Assembly (NCBI GenBank): GCA_938005745.1
Contig: CALLMM010000023.1
Location: 1-36,959, forward strand
Reading direction: 5' to 3'
DNA: 36,959 bases
Source of the DNA: an uncultured Chthonomonadales bacterium
GTDB lineage: Bacteria; Armatimonadota; Chthonomonadetes; Chthonomonadales; CAJBBX01
Shown here: positions 7,079-14,836 of the stretch, in pieces
How positions within the stretch are numbered: position 1 is the first letter of the stretch
How the letters are laid out: every line of letters starts with the position of its first letter
Program-made: the position numbers and the translations under genes
Notes under the pieces: generated by a model
Databases searched by the model: none
Told to the model about the DNA's origin: nothing
What the model saw: the letters and a program-made list of their open reading frames with translations, nothing else

Positions 7079-7717
7079 TTAACGCCGGCGGCGCAGGCAG
7101 AGGCTTCCCAGGAAGAGACCTCCCAGAGCGATCAGGCTCAGGGAAGAGGGTTCCGGAACCACCGCCGCATTGGAGGCGTTGGGCGCAAAGTCGGATATCT
7201 GGGCGTTATTTCCGACCCCCACGCGGGACCACAGGTTCCAGGTGTACTGCAGGAAGTCCCGCCCGTTTCCGGGCAGAAGCGATCTGTGCACCCTGCCGCG
7301 GATCGCGCTGCCGGAGACGACGACGCTTCCGGCAGGCAGGTTCGACGCCGGCTGACCGTCCAGCCGATTGACCAGCCCCGTCCCGTCGGGACGCAGCAGA
7401 ACGACCGAGTCGAAGCGCACTCCCTGACCGATGGAGGGCGTTCCGCTGACAAACCTTTCGGTTCCCTGTCCTCGATCCACTCCCCAGACATAGAGCGCGC
7501 CGGGCGTTGCGCCGATACTGTCCGCCATTTCGCCGAAGAACCAGAAGTAGGTCGAGTCGAACATCACATTCGCCTTCAACACATCCACATCCGGGTTCTG
7601 GGGTCCGGCGTAGGTGGGCAGAAAGTCCCCCTGCGGGTCCAGTACCTGCGCGGAGGCGCGTCCGGCGGTCATCGTCCCCAGAGCGAGGGCTGCCGTCAGC
7701 AGACGAAGCGTTTTCAT
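7079..7717 (-). CDS. Exported PEP-CTERM-anchored protein of unknown function
   Basis: A 212-residue secreted protein. It has a signal peptide (MKTLRLLTAALALGTMTAG, cleavage near ASA/Q at residue 23), a beta-rich middle with no recognised catalytic motif, and a C-terminal PEP-CTERM signal. That signal is VPEP (about 187-190), a hydrophobic helix and a terminal RRRR. Such signals are processed by an exosortase in diderm bacteria, commonly ones that make exopolysaccharide; no exosortase is in this window. The MKTLRL start has an AGGAAGG Shine-Dalgarno upstream; the longer frame adds a non-signal leader. A strong promoter with an embedded palindrome lies about 180 bases upstream. Confidence 0.85.
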   Translation of the reverse strand: MKTLRLLTAALALGTMTAGRASAQVLDPQGDFLPTYAGPQNPDVDVLKANVMFDSTYFWFFGEMADSIGATPGALYVWGVDRGQGTERFVSGTPSIGQGVRFDSVVLLRPDGTGLVNRLDGQPASNLPAGSVVVSGSAIRGRVHRSLLPGNGRDFLQYTWNLWSRVGVGNNAQISDFAPNASNAAVVPEPSSLSLIALGGLFLGSLCLRRRR

Positions 7718-7899
7718 GTGTTCCTTCCTTTCTCGCAAGATCGTGCCGGTTGTATCGCTCACACGGACCGCCGGGACAGGCGCACAGTCTCTCTCAACGG
7801 TCGCCCTCCTCTCTGCTTTCGCCGGAAAACGGGTACACTCTAAAACAGCATTCAGGCAGGAGCGAGATGTTCCGGCACGCCGCCCGGTTGTCTGTCTGA

Positions 7900-7928
7900 A
7901 TTATAACATGTCTAAATTAATTAGACAA
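7900..7928 (-). promoter_or_regulatory. Sigma-70-like promoter for the PEP-CTERM gene
   Basis: On the minus strand: TTGTCT, 17-base spacer, TATAAT. It is about 180 bases upstream of the start codon, in an AT-rich island within otherwise GC-rich sequence. Confidence 0.7.
7909..7927. promoter_or_regulatory. Perfect inverted repeat (candidate operator) inside the promoter
   Basis: TGTCTAA, five bases, TTAGACA. The palindrome covers most of the -35 element and spacer of the minus-strand promoter, where a dimeric repressor would block RNA polymerase. The regulator is unknown. Confidence 0.55.
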
Positions 7929-7945
7929 TCGACTCTTTTTATTTA

Positions 7946-7970
7946 ACTGAAATTTAACAGAGATTTCAGT
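7946..7970. promoter_or_regulatory. Second inverted repeat upstream of carB half-gene
   Basis: ACTGAAAT, nine bases, ATTTCAGT, centred about 45 bases before the carB-like start and unlike the palindrome at the divergent promoter. It could be an operator or part of a leader hairpin; no T-run follows. I do not see a strong plus-strand promoter here. Confidence 0.4.
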
Positions 7971-8002
7971 CTGACTGGATTCTGTCTGTGGAAAGAGACC
8001 GT

Positions 8003-9592
8003 ATGGCAAGCGAAAGCCATTCTAACCAACCTGCCGGCAAGAAGATCGTGGTGCTGGGGTCCGGTCCCATCCGAATCGGTCAGGGCATCGAGTTCGACTA
8101 CTGCTCCGTTCACTGCGTCTGGGCGCTGCGACAGGCGGGATACGAAGCCCTCATCATCAATAACAACCCGGAGACCGTCAGCACCGACTTCGATACCTCC
8201 GACCGCCTCTACTTCGAGCCGCTCACCCCGGAGGATGTGCTCAATATCCTCGACCGTGAACAGCCGGAGGGGGTGATCGTGCAGTTTGGCGGGCAGACCG
8301 CCATCAATCTGGCGCGCCCGCTACATGAAGCCGGCGTGCGAATCTTCGGCTCCAGCTTCGAGTCCATTGATCTGGCGGAAGACCGCGACCGCTTCGAGAA
8401 GGTGCTGCGGGAACTAGGCATCCCCAAGCCGCCCGGACGCGCCGTCACCAGCATCGGCGCGGCGCAGGAGGTGGCGGAGGAGATCGGCTATCCGGTGCTG
8501 GTGCGCCCCTCCTATGTGCTGGGCGGGCGCGCAATGGAGATCATCTACACCCCGGAAGATCTGCTCTCCTATATGCACTATGTGGTGGAGGTCTCCCCGC
8601 GCGCGCCGATCTTGGTGGACAAGTACGTTCTGGGCAAAGAGGTGGAGGTGGACGTCATCAGCGACGGCGTGGACTGCCTGCTGCCCGGCATCATGGAGCA
8701 TATCGAGCGGGCGGGCGTTCACTCCGGCGACTCGATGGCGGTCTATCCGCCGCAGTCGCTCAGCCGGACCGTGATCGAGCAGATCGTGGAGACGGCGACC
8801 GCGCTGGCGCGCCGGCTGGAGGTGCGCGGACTGATGAATATTCAGTATGTGGTCGCCGACGATCAGGCGCAGGTGCTGGAGGTCAACCCCCGCGCCAGCC
8901 GCACCGTTCCCTACCTCTCCAAGATCACTGGCGTGCCGATGGTGCGGGTCGCCACCCATGTGATGATCGGACACACCCTGCGGGAGCAGGGCTATGCGAG
9001 CGGACTGCATCCCGACGCGCCCCTGATCGCCGTCAAAGCCCCGGTCTTCAGCTTTCTGAAGCTGACGGGCGTGGACATCAGCCTGGGACCGGAGATGAAG
9101 TCTACCGGAGAGATCATGGGCATAGATAACGACTACGCCCGCGCGCTCTACAAGGCGATGATCGCCAGCGGCGTGGATGTGCCGCCCCGCGGGAAGCTGC
9201 TGGCTACCATCGCCGATCACGATAAGGCGGAGGCGGTGATGATCATCCGCGAATTCGCCGCGCTCGGCTACGAGGTCTACGCCACCGCCGGAACGGCGCG
9301 CCTGCTGAACCAGTGTAATGTGCCCGCCACGCCCGTGCAGAAGATCCATGAAGGCTCCCCCAACCTGGTGGACCTGATCCGCAGCGGCGAGATTGATCTG
9401 CTGATCAACACGCTCTCGACCGATAAGCGGACGGAGCGGGAGGGCGTTCTGATACGCCGCGCTAGCGTCGAGATGGGAATCCCCTGTCTCACCTCGCTGG
9501 ACACCGCCCGCGCCCTGCTGCTGGCGATCAGTTCCCGCCGGGAAGGCAGAGAGATGGTCTGCAAGCCGATCCATGAGTATGTCCGGGGATAG
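8003..9592 (+). CDS. carB: Carbamoyl-phosphate synthase large subunit, C-terminal half only
   Basis: A 529-residue protein corresponding to the second half of CarB, which is normally about 1,070 residues. It opens with [19 protein letters not shown], which sits near residue 560 of full-length CarB. It then has the ATP-grasp that phosphorylates carbamate ([47 protein letters not shown]) and ends in the MGS-like allosteric domain (from about residue 400; [10 protein letters not shown]). This matches organisms where CarB is split into two genes. The other half and carA are not here. The start is placed at ATG (MASESH) with GGAAAGAG upstream; GTG 15 bases earlier is possible. The N-terminus looks clean, with a Shine-Dalgarno, so it is a genuine start rather than a truncation scar. 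Confidence 0.88.
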   Translation: MASESHSNQPAGKKIVVLGSGPIRIGQGIEFDYCSVHCVWALRQAGYEALIINNNPETVSTDFDTSDRLYFEPLTPEDVLNILDREQPEGVIVQFGGQTAINLARPLHEAGVRIFGSSFESIDLAEDRDRFEKVLRELGIPKPPGRAVTSIGAAQEVAEEIGYPVLVRPSYVLGGRAMEIIYTPEDLLSYMHYVVEVSPRAPILVDKYVLGKEVEVDVISDGVDCLLPGIMEHIERAGVHSGDSMAVYPPQSLSRTVIEQIVETATALARRLEVRGLMNIQYVVADDQAQVLEVNPRASRTVPYLSKITGVPMVRVATHVMIGHTLREQGYASGLHPDAPLIAVKAPVFSFLKLTGVDISLGPEMKSTGEIMGIDNDYARALYKAMIASGVDVPPRGKLLATIADHDKAEAVMIIREFAALGYEVYATAGTARLLNQCNVPATPVQKIHEGSPNLVDLIRSGEIDLLINTLSTDKRTEREGVLIRRASVEMGIPCLTSLDTARALLLAISSRREGREMVCKPIHEYVRG

Positions 9593-9602
9593 GGAGAAGA
9601 GG

Positions 9603-10079
9603 ATGCTGCCGGAGAAGGCGCGGCACTATCTGAAAGAGGGGTTGGCGGCGACGCCCGTGGTGATAGACCGTCTGCTGCGCGAGGCGGCTCCCGAACAGTA
9701 CGATCTGCGCCCCGATCCCGAACGGTTCACGCTGCGGGAGGTGATGGGGCATCTGGCGGACTGGGAGGGCGTCTGGATGGGGCGGGCGCAGCGCGTCCTC
9801 ACGGAAGAGAACCCCGATCTGCCGGGCTACGATGAGGGGGCGTGGGCGATAGAGCACGGCTACGCCCGGATGGATGTTGCGGAGCAGCAGGCGCGCTTTC
9901 GCGAAGGACGCGCGAAACTGCTCGCCCTGCTCGATCGTCTGTCTGCTGAGGAGTGGACGCGCACGGCTCGGCACAGCGAATGGGGCGAGATCACGCTGGT
10001 CGGACTGGCGACGCTGGTGCTGGGACACGACGGATACCATACGCGCCAGATTGCGCAATGGATAGATCGAAAGGCGTAA
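9603..10079 (+). CDS. DinB-superfamily protein
   Basis: A 158-residue four-helix DinB/YfiT-like protein. It has the first-helix pattern LLREAAPEQYDLRP, the metal-binding H50 in EVMGHLADWE, and a C-terminal GHDGYHTRQIAQW block that supplies two further His ligands. The family includes bacillithiol and mycothiol transferases and many uncharacterised metal-binding proteins; no partner here identifies the thiol. The start at MLPEK has GGAGAAGAGG just upstream and lies ten bases after the carB stop; an upstream ATG overlaps carB and is less likely. The next gene begins two bases after the stop. Confidence 0.85.
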   Translation: MLPEKARHYLKEGLAATPVVIDRLLREAAPEQYDLRPDPERFTLREVMGHLADWEGVWMGRAQRVLTEENPDLPGYDEGAWAIEHGYARMDVAEQQARFREGRAKLLALLDRLSAEEWTRTARHSEWGEITLVGLATLVLGHDGYHTRQIAQWIDRKA

Positions 10080-10081
10080 GG

Positions 10082-10963
10082 ATGAAGAGAGCGGTGTCTC
10101 TGTTTGCGTTGGCTGCCTGCCTGATGGTGAGCGTGGCGTCCGCCCTCTCCCAGCCGCTGTCTCCGCTGCTGGTGGAGACAGAGTGGCTGGCGGAAAATGG
10201 CGGCAGCGGGTATGTGCGCATTGTGGATATGCGCGCACAGAAGGAGTATGAGGCGGGGCATATTCCGCAAGCCGTCTATCTGGACGAGCGGACGCTGCGC
10301 AATGAGGCGGATCGCGACACCTACCTGCCGGTTCCGGAGACGTTTGCACAGCAGATGGGCGCGATCGGCGTCTCCGGCGAAATGCATGTGGTGATCTACG
10401 ACGACCAGGGCGGGCGAAGCGCGGCGCGCCTCTGGTATGTGCTGAACGCCTTCGGGCATACGCAGGTCAGCCTGCTCAACGGCGGCTGGCTGAAGTGGAA
10501 GGGAGAAGGCAGACCGGTTACCGCCGAGACGCCGACCATCCCGCAGGCGCGCTTCGTTCCGAAGCCGGCTGCGTCGCTCTCCTGCCCTTCGCCGGAGCTG
10601 CTGGCGCGAAAGCCGGGTGTGGTCGTGCTGGATGCGCGTTCGCCGAAGGAGTTCGACGGCTCCGAAACGACCCGCGGCGCGGATCGCGCCGGGCGGCTGC
10701 CGGGATCGGTCAACGTGGAGTGGAAGGAGGCGGTGACCGGACCGTACCTGGTCTTCAAGCCCGCGGAGGAGCTGAAGAGGCTCTTTGCGCAGAAGGGGAT
10801 TACGCCGGATCGCGAGATCGTGGCGCTCTGCGGGACCGGCGGGCGCGCCGCCCACGCGCTCTTCACGCTGAAGATGCTCGGATACCCGAAGGTGCGCATC
10901 TACTACGGCTCCTTCCTGGACTACATCCGCCGCCCGGATGCGCCCCTCGAGAAGCCCCGATGA
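10082..10963 (+). CDS. Exported tandem-rhodanese sulfurtransferase
   Basis: A 293-residue protein with a signal peptide (MKRAVSLFALAACLMVSVAS) and two rhodanese domains, as in thiosulfate and 3-mercaptopyruvate sulfurtransferases. The N-terminal domain has Asp-Asp where the catalytic Cys would be (IYDDQGGRSA) and is probably structural. The C-terminal domain carries the active Cys at C250 in CGTGGRAAH, with the VVLDARSPKEF hallmark earlier. CGTGGR differs from the CGSG(V/T) loop of typical mercaptopyruvate enzymes, so the donor is uncertain. It probably acts in the periplasm. It sits in a tight run between DinB (two bases) and the dGTPase-like gene (ATGA overlap). Confidence 0.87.
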   Translation: MKRAVSLFALAACLMVSVASALSQPLSPLLVETEWLAENGGSGYVRIVDMRAQKEYEAGHIPQAVYLDERTLRNEADRDTYLPVPETFAQQMGAIGVSGEMHVVIYDDQGGRSAARLWYVLNAFGHTQVSLLNGGWLKWKGEGRPVTAETPTIPQARFVPKPAASLSCPSPELLARKPGVVVLDARSPKEFDGSETTRGADRAGRLPGSVNVEWKEAVTGPYLVFKPAEELKRLFAQKGITPDREIVALCGTGGRAAHALFTLKMLGYPKVRIYYGSFLDYIRRPDAPLEKPR

Positions 10964-12027
10964 GTCCCCGCGAGCGACAGGAGCAGTGGGAGCGGGAGTA
11001 TCTGGCTCCCTGGGCGTCAAAAGCCGCCGAATCGCGCGGACGCGCGCGTCCGGAGCCGCCTGACCCGGTGCGCACCGTCTTTCAGCGCGACCGCGACCGG
11101 ATTCTGCACTCCAAAGCGTTCCGGCGTCTGAAGCACAAGACGCAGGTCTTTCTCGACCCGGAGGCGGACCACTTCCGCACCCGTCTGACCCATACGCTGG
11201 AGGTGGCGCAGATCGCCCGTACCATCGCCCGCGCCCTGCGTCTCAACGAAGACCTGACGGAGGCGATCGCACTGGCGCACGATCTGGGGCATCCTCCCTT
11301 CGGGCATGCCGGCGAGGAGGCACTCGATCAGGTCTATCGCGAATTTGTGCCGGACGCCGGCTTTCGCCACTATGAGCAGAGCCTGCGGGTCGTCGAGGCG
11401 CTGGAGCAGCACGGCGGCGAGATCGGGCTGAACCTGACCTGGGAGGTGCGCGACGGCATCGCGCACCACAGCAAGGGGCGCGCAGACCTGGCGGACCCCT
11501 CCACGGCGCGCGCCGCCACGCTGGAGGGGAAAGCGGTGCGCATCGCGGACCGGGTCGCCTATATCAATCACGATATTGACGACGCCATTCGCGCCGGGAT
11601 CATCACGCAAGCCGATCTGCCCGCCGACTGCATCGAGGCGCTCGGGCGGACCCACTCGGAGCGGATCGCGACGATGGTCATTGACATCGTGCAGCACAGC
11701 GAGGGTAAGCCGGAGGTGGATATGTCTCCGGCGGTCTCGGAGATCACCGACCGGCTGAAGGAGTTTCTCTTCGAGCATGTCTACTGGAACCCGCACAAAG
11801 GCGCGACGGAGCTTGCCAAGGCGCAGGGCGTGGTGCGGGAGCTTTTCCGCCTCTATATGGCTTCGCCGGAGAAGATGACGGGGCGCATGGATCTGCGCGA
11901 GGTCGAAATACCGGTGCGCGCGCAGGCTGTCTGTGACTTTATCGCCGGAATGACGGACCGTTATGCCGTATCGCGGTTTGTGCGCTACTTCCTGCCCCGG
12001 GGCATGGGAGAGCAGGAGGGAGAGTAG
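10960..12027 (+). CDS. dgt: HD-domain dGTP triphosphohydrolase-like protein
   Basis: A 355-residue member of the Dgt family, which hydrolyses dGTP or other dNTPs to the nucleoside and tripolyphosphate. Its hallmarks are the N-terminal RDRDRILHSKAFRRLKHKTQVF, H78 in RLTHTLEVAQIAR, the HD pair H107-D108 followed by H111 and H116 (HDLGHPPFGHAGE), and the later ligand Asp in IADRVAYINHDIDD. The length fits the shorter deoxyguanosinetriphosphate triphosphohydrolase-like group rather than the 505-residue E. coli Dgt. It starts inside the rhodanese stop codon (ATGA), so translational coupling is likely. Confidence 0.9.
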   Translation: MSPRERQEQWEREYLAPWASKAAESRGRARPEPPDPVRTVFQRDRDRILHSKAFRRLKHKTQVFLDPEADHFRTRLTHTLEVAQIARTIARALRLNEDLTEAIALAHDLGHPPFGHAGEEALDQVYREFVPDAGFRHYEQSLRVVEALEQHGGEIGLNLTWEVRDGIAHHSKGRADLADPSTARAATLEGKAVRIADRVAYINHDIDDAIRAGIITQADLPADCIEALGRTHSERIATMVIDIVQHSEGKPEVDMSPAVSEITDRLKEFLFEHVYWNPHKGATELAKAQGVVRELFRLYMASPEKMTGRMDLREVEIPVRAQAVCDFIAGMTDRYAVSRFVRYFLPRGMGEQEGE

Positions 12028-12065
12028 TCGGGGAGACGGACGTTCTATTTCGCAAGGAGCTTGTC

Positions 12066-12557
12066 ATGCAAACAAAGCATATCGTGCTGGGTCTTGTCGC
12101 CTGCTGCGTTCTGGTAATGATCGGGATGGGGGCGTGCGTTGCCGTCGGATACTTCGGCTTTCAGGCGGCGCAGAAGGAGATCGAATCGGGAAAAGCGCAG
12201 GCGATCGCCTTTCTGGACGCCATCAATCAGGGAGACGATCAGAAGGCATACGGGATGCTCTCCAGCAGCGGCAAGTCCTCTATCTCCGAGCAGAAGCTGG
12301 TAAGGAACGCGGAGGAGCTTCGTCAAAGTCTCGGCACGTTCACCGCTACCGCCGGAGGGCTGATGGGAGGCAGAGCCGATCTCAAGGTGGAGAATCAGGA
12401 GTGGCGCTACACCGACACCTACACGCTGTCCGGCTCCAAAGGCTCCCGAACGGTGCAGATCACGATGTATCGCCCCAATCAGCAGGCGCCCTGGCAGGTG
12501 GAGAACGTTACCTGGAACACCGGCGGCTCCGGTTCAACGGGCGCGGGCAATCCGTAG
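12066..12557 (+). CDS. Small membrane-anchored protein of unknown function
   Basis: A 163-residue protein with one N-terminal hydrophobic segment (about residues 6-30, Cys- and Gly-rich) and a soluble part. The soluble part starts IESGKAQAIAFLDAINQGDDQKAYGMLS, which is reminiscent of the NTF2-like/DUF4878-type fold of lumazine-binding-like exported proteins. The resemblance is weak. The C-terminus ends in a Gly/Ser/Asn tail. AAGGAG lies seven bases before the ATG. It follows dgt by 38 bases and converges on nadK with a 14-base gap. The domain probably faces the periplasm. Confidence 0.75.
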   Translation: MQTKHIVLGLVACCVLVMIGMGACVAVGYFGFQAAQKEIESGKAQAIAFLDAINQGDDQKAYGMLSSSGKSSISEQKLVRNAEELRQSLGTFTATAGGLMGGRADLKVENQEWRYTDTYTLSGSKGSRTVQITMYRPNQQAPWQVENVTWNTGGSGSTGAGNP

Positions 12558-12571
12558 CCGACCACGCCGTC

Positions 12572-13441
12572 TCAGACGTTGAGGCGTTCGCCCCAGAGCA
12601 GGCGTTTGCGGATTTTGCGGTAGAAGCTGGTGGGCTGAAGGGTAACGATCCGGGTTGAAAACTCGGCGCGGCGGACTTCGACCCGGTCGCCGACCTGCAG
12701 GGGGCAGGGGCGGATGATGTCGGCGGTGAAGAGCAGGTCGCCGCTGTCGGTCTCGATATGGAAGGAGATCACCTCGTCCGCCGGCACGATCAGGGGGCGC
12801 GCCGCCAGCGTGTGGGCGCAGATGGGAACGACCAGCAGCGCCTGGACGGTCGGCTCCACCAGCGGACCGCCCGCCGACAGCGAGTAGGCGGTGGAGCCGG
12901 TGGGCGTCGCCACCACCACGCCGTCCGCCGGATAGGTGACGAACGACTCTCCGGCGAACGCCATGTGCAGGTTCGGCATGCGCGAAGCGGCGGCGCGGCT
13001 GAGCACGATGTCGTTGAGACCGACCGCACTGTGCACCACCTCGCCCTCGCGGAAGACGCGCCCCTGCACCATCATCCGCTCTTCGACCCGCAGGTTCCCC
13101 TCCAGCACCTCCTCCAGATGCGAAAAGAGCGTGTTGGGATGGGTTTCCGCGATAAAGCCGAACTGCCCCATGTGGACACCCAGAATCGGGATACCGTGCG
13201 GGGCGGCGATATGGCTGGCGCTCAGGATGGTTCCGTCGCCTCCAAGAGTAACAAACAGATCAATCCCGGAGGGATCGGCTTCCTCGAAGATCAGGTCTTC
13301 CCTGCCCAGCAGCGGCGCGGAGCCGGGGTCGAGCCGCACCTCCACCTCTCGCTCCGTCAGCCAGGCGAGCACCTCCGGCGCGAAGCTCAAAGCTTCCCAT
13401 TTGGAGTTATTGACAATCAAGCCGACCGTTCGGATAGACAC
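12572..13441 (-). CDS. nadK: NAD kinase
   Basis: A 289-residue enzyme that phosphorylates NAD to NADP using ATP or polyphosphate. The catalytic GGDGT is at residues 67-71 (D69). The NDIVLSR loop and the glycine-rich DGVVVATPTGSTAYSLSAGGP stretch bind NAD, and the C-terminal beta-domain is complete. Length and motif order are those of bacterial NadK. It lies downstream of an uncharacterised membrane protein on the same strand with a 64-base gap, and converges on the small anchored protein. Confidence 0.95.
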   Translation of the reverse strand: MSIRTVGLIVNNSKWEALSFAPEVLAWLTEREVEVRLDPGSAPLLGREDLIFEEADPSGIDLFVTLGGDGTILSASHIAAPHGIPILGVHMGQFGFIAETHPNTLFSHLEEVLEGNLRVEERMMVQGRVFREGEVVHSAVGLNDIVLSRAAASRMPNLHMAFAGESFVTYPADGVVVATPTGSTAYSLSAGGPLVEPTVQALLVVPICAHTLAARPLIVPADEVISFHIETDSGDLLFTADIIRPCPLQVGDRVEVRRAEFSTRIVTLQPTSFYRKIRKRLLWGERLNV

Positions 13442-13505
13442 GTTCTGCTCCTGCGCGGGTCTCTGTCGGGGGGCGCAGAACGCCTCTCCGAGAGCGTCTC
13501 CCCGC

Positions 13506-14063
13506 TCACACGCTGCTGTGATAGCTGTCCATCCAGGATTCCTCGGGGGTGCGCGTTCCCTCTTCTATCGGCACGCCCAGATAGTCGGCGATCTCCCGCG
13601 CCGCGGCTAAAATCTCCTCCTTCGCGCCGGGCAGTTTCGCAGACTCGGCGAGGGTGATGCGCCTTCCCTCGTCGTATGAGATCACCAGAGCCAGCTCTTC
13701 CGCCTCCGGCTGGTCGTCCTCTTCGCGAATATGCCGCACCAGCACATGCTCGATGTTCTTCAGAGAGGTTACCGGTTTGCGGTTGTAGGTGAACCTGTCC
13801 GTCTCTTTATCGAACAGAAAGACGTCGTCGTTACTGTTTCGGCGCAGTTCGACCGCCTGTATCGCCAGGGCAAAGAGTATGACGAAGGCGATCACGGCAA
13901 AGAGCAGATAGGAGCGCTGCGCGGCTCCCAGCGCAATGCCGAGAATGAAAGCGACCACGAAGATCGCGCCGTAGTTGATGAACGTAATCTGACGGCGGAA
14001 CGGGGCGCTGCTTTTCGTTACGATCAGCATTCCCTGCGGCTTCGCAACGCTTAACAGTTTCAT
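13506..14063 (-). CDS. Membrane protein of unknown function with two transmembrane helices
   Basis: A 185-residue protein. Two adjacent transmembrane helices (about residues 28-48 and 51-71) are followed by a cytosolic domain with the pattern LFDKETDRFTYNRKPVTSLKNIEHVLV, which recalls PH-like domains of small bacterial membrane proteins. It ends in an acidic tail. The start at MKLLSVAKPQ has GGAGG six bases upstream; a longer frame would include a 44-residue basic leader that lies inside the promoter region. A strong promoter is visible upstream. No partner gene suggests a role. Confidence 0.78.
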   Translation of the reverse strand: MKLLSVAKPQGMLIVTKSSAPFRRQITFINYGAIFVVAFILGIALGAAQRSYLLFAVIAFVILFALAIQAVELRRNSNDDVFLFDKETDRFTYNRKPVTSLKNIEHVLVRHIREEDDQPEAEELALVISYDEGRRITLAESAKLPGAKEEILAAAREIADYLGVPIEEGTRTPEESWMDSYHSSV

Positions 14064-14185
14064 CGCTTCCTCCGAGACCTGACCGAACAGGGCTGTGTGA
14101 TGGCGCAGCCGACGAGTAGAGACGGCGGACGAGCGTACCTCGCACGATCGCACGCGGGCAGGCGGATGCCTGTACTTCTGCGGGG

Positions 14186-14214
14186 AGTATAGCATAACCG
14201 TTCCCGTTTGACAA
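14186..14214 (-). promoter_or_regulatory. Sigma-70-like promoter for the two-helix membrane protein (and possibly nadK)
   Basis: On the minus strand: TTGTCA, 17-base spacer, TATACT, leaving a leader of about 115 bases before the start codon. Confidence 0.75.
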
Positions 14215-14238
14215 TCCGCCTTCCGCGAACGAGAAGAA

Positions 14239-14267
14239 TTACAACTCTTCGGAAGGCAGGGTATTCT
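14239..14267 (+). promoter_or_regulatory. Candidate promoter for the Nudix gene
   Basis: TTACAA, 17-base spacer, TATTCT, about 25 bases before the Nudix start codon. It is divergent from the neighbouring minus-strand promoter. Confidence 0.5.
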
Positions 14268-14292
14268 GTGAATATCTGAAAGACGGGGAGCG

Positions 14293-14802
14293 ATGATGAG
14301 AGAGACGAATGCGCCGCCCTCTTTTCCATCCGCCCGCTGGTGGGATGACTATCTCGTGACCTTCGAGCCGACGCTCGATCCGATCGAGCCGGAGCAGATC
14401 GGCGCAGTGGTGGTCTTTGTGCGCTGCGAGGGCGCGTTTGTGCTGGGGAAGGTTCCCAGAGGATGGTGTACGCCGAGCGGTCGCCTGGAGCCGGGCGAGA
14501 CGCCGCTGGAGGCGGCGGCGCGTGAGGTGCGAGAGGAGATCGGGGCGGCGCTGGAGAACCCGCGCCTGATCGGACGTTACCGGCTGACGGCGGGCGACGG
14601 CGGAACGATCCTCGTTCCGACCTATGTGGGAACGACCCGCGCTTACGGCGATATTCCTCCGGGCAGCGAGTCGCAGGGCGCGCAGCGGTTCTCTCTGGAA
14701 GAGATTCCGGCGGTCTACTGGCGCTGGGACGATCTGCTGGAGCGCATGTTTGCCTACGTGGAGCGGGAACTGAACCGCCGGGACGACGGTATCGAGTCAT
14801 AA
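14293..14802 (+). CDS. Nudix hydrolase
   Basis: A 169-residue Nudix protein. The box fits GX5EX7REUXEEXGU exactly: G63, E69, R77-E78, E81-E82, G84 (in [20 protein letters not shown]). The N-terminal strand [22 protein letters not shown] leads into the box, as in MutT-like nucleotide-derivative pyrophosphatases. The substrate cannot be assigned. Two ATG codons are in tandem; GGGGAG lies two bases before the first and five before the second, so initiation may be at the second. The downstream neighbour copA starts 34 bases after the stop. Confidence 0.88.
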   Translation: MMRETNAPPSFPSARWWDDYLVTFEPTLDPIEPEQIGAVVVFVRCEGAFVLGKVPRGWCTPSGRLEPGETPLEAAAREVREEIGAALENPRLIGRYRLTAGDGGTILVPTYVGTTRAYGDIPPGSESQGAQRFSLEEIPAVYWRWDDLLERMFAYVERELNRRDDGIES

Positions 14803-14836
14803 ACAGCGCGTCGTCTCTGGCGGAAAGGGATTGGAT

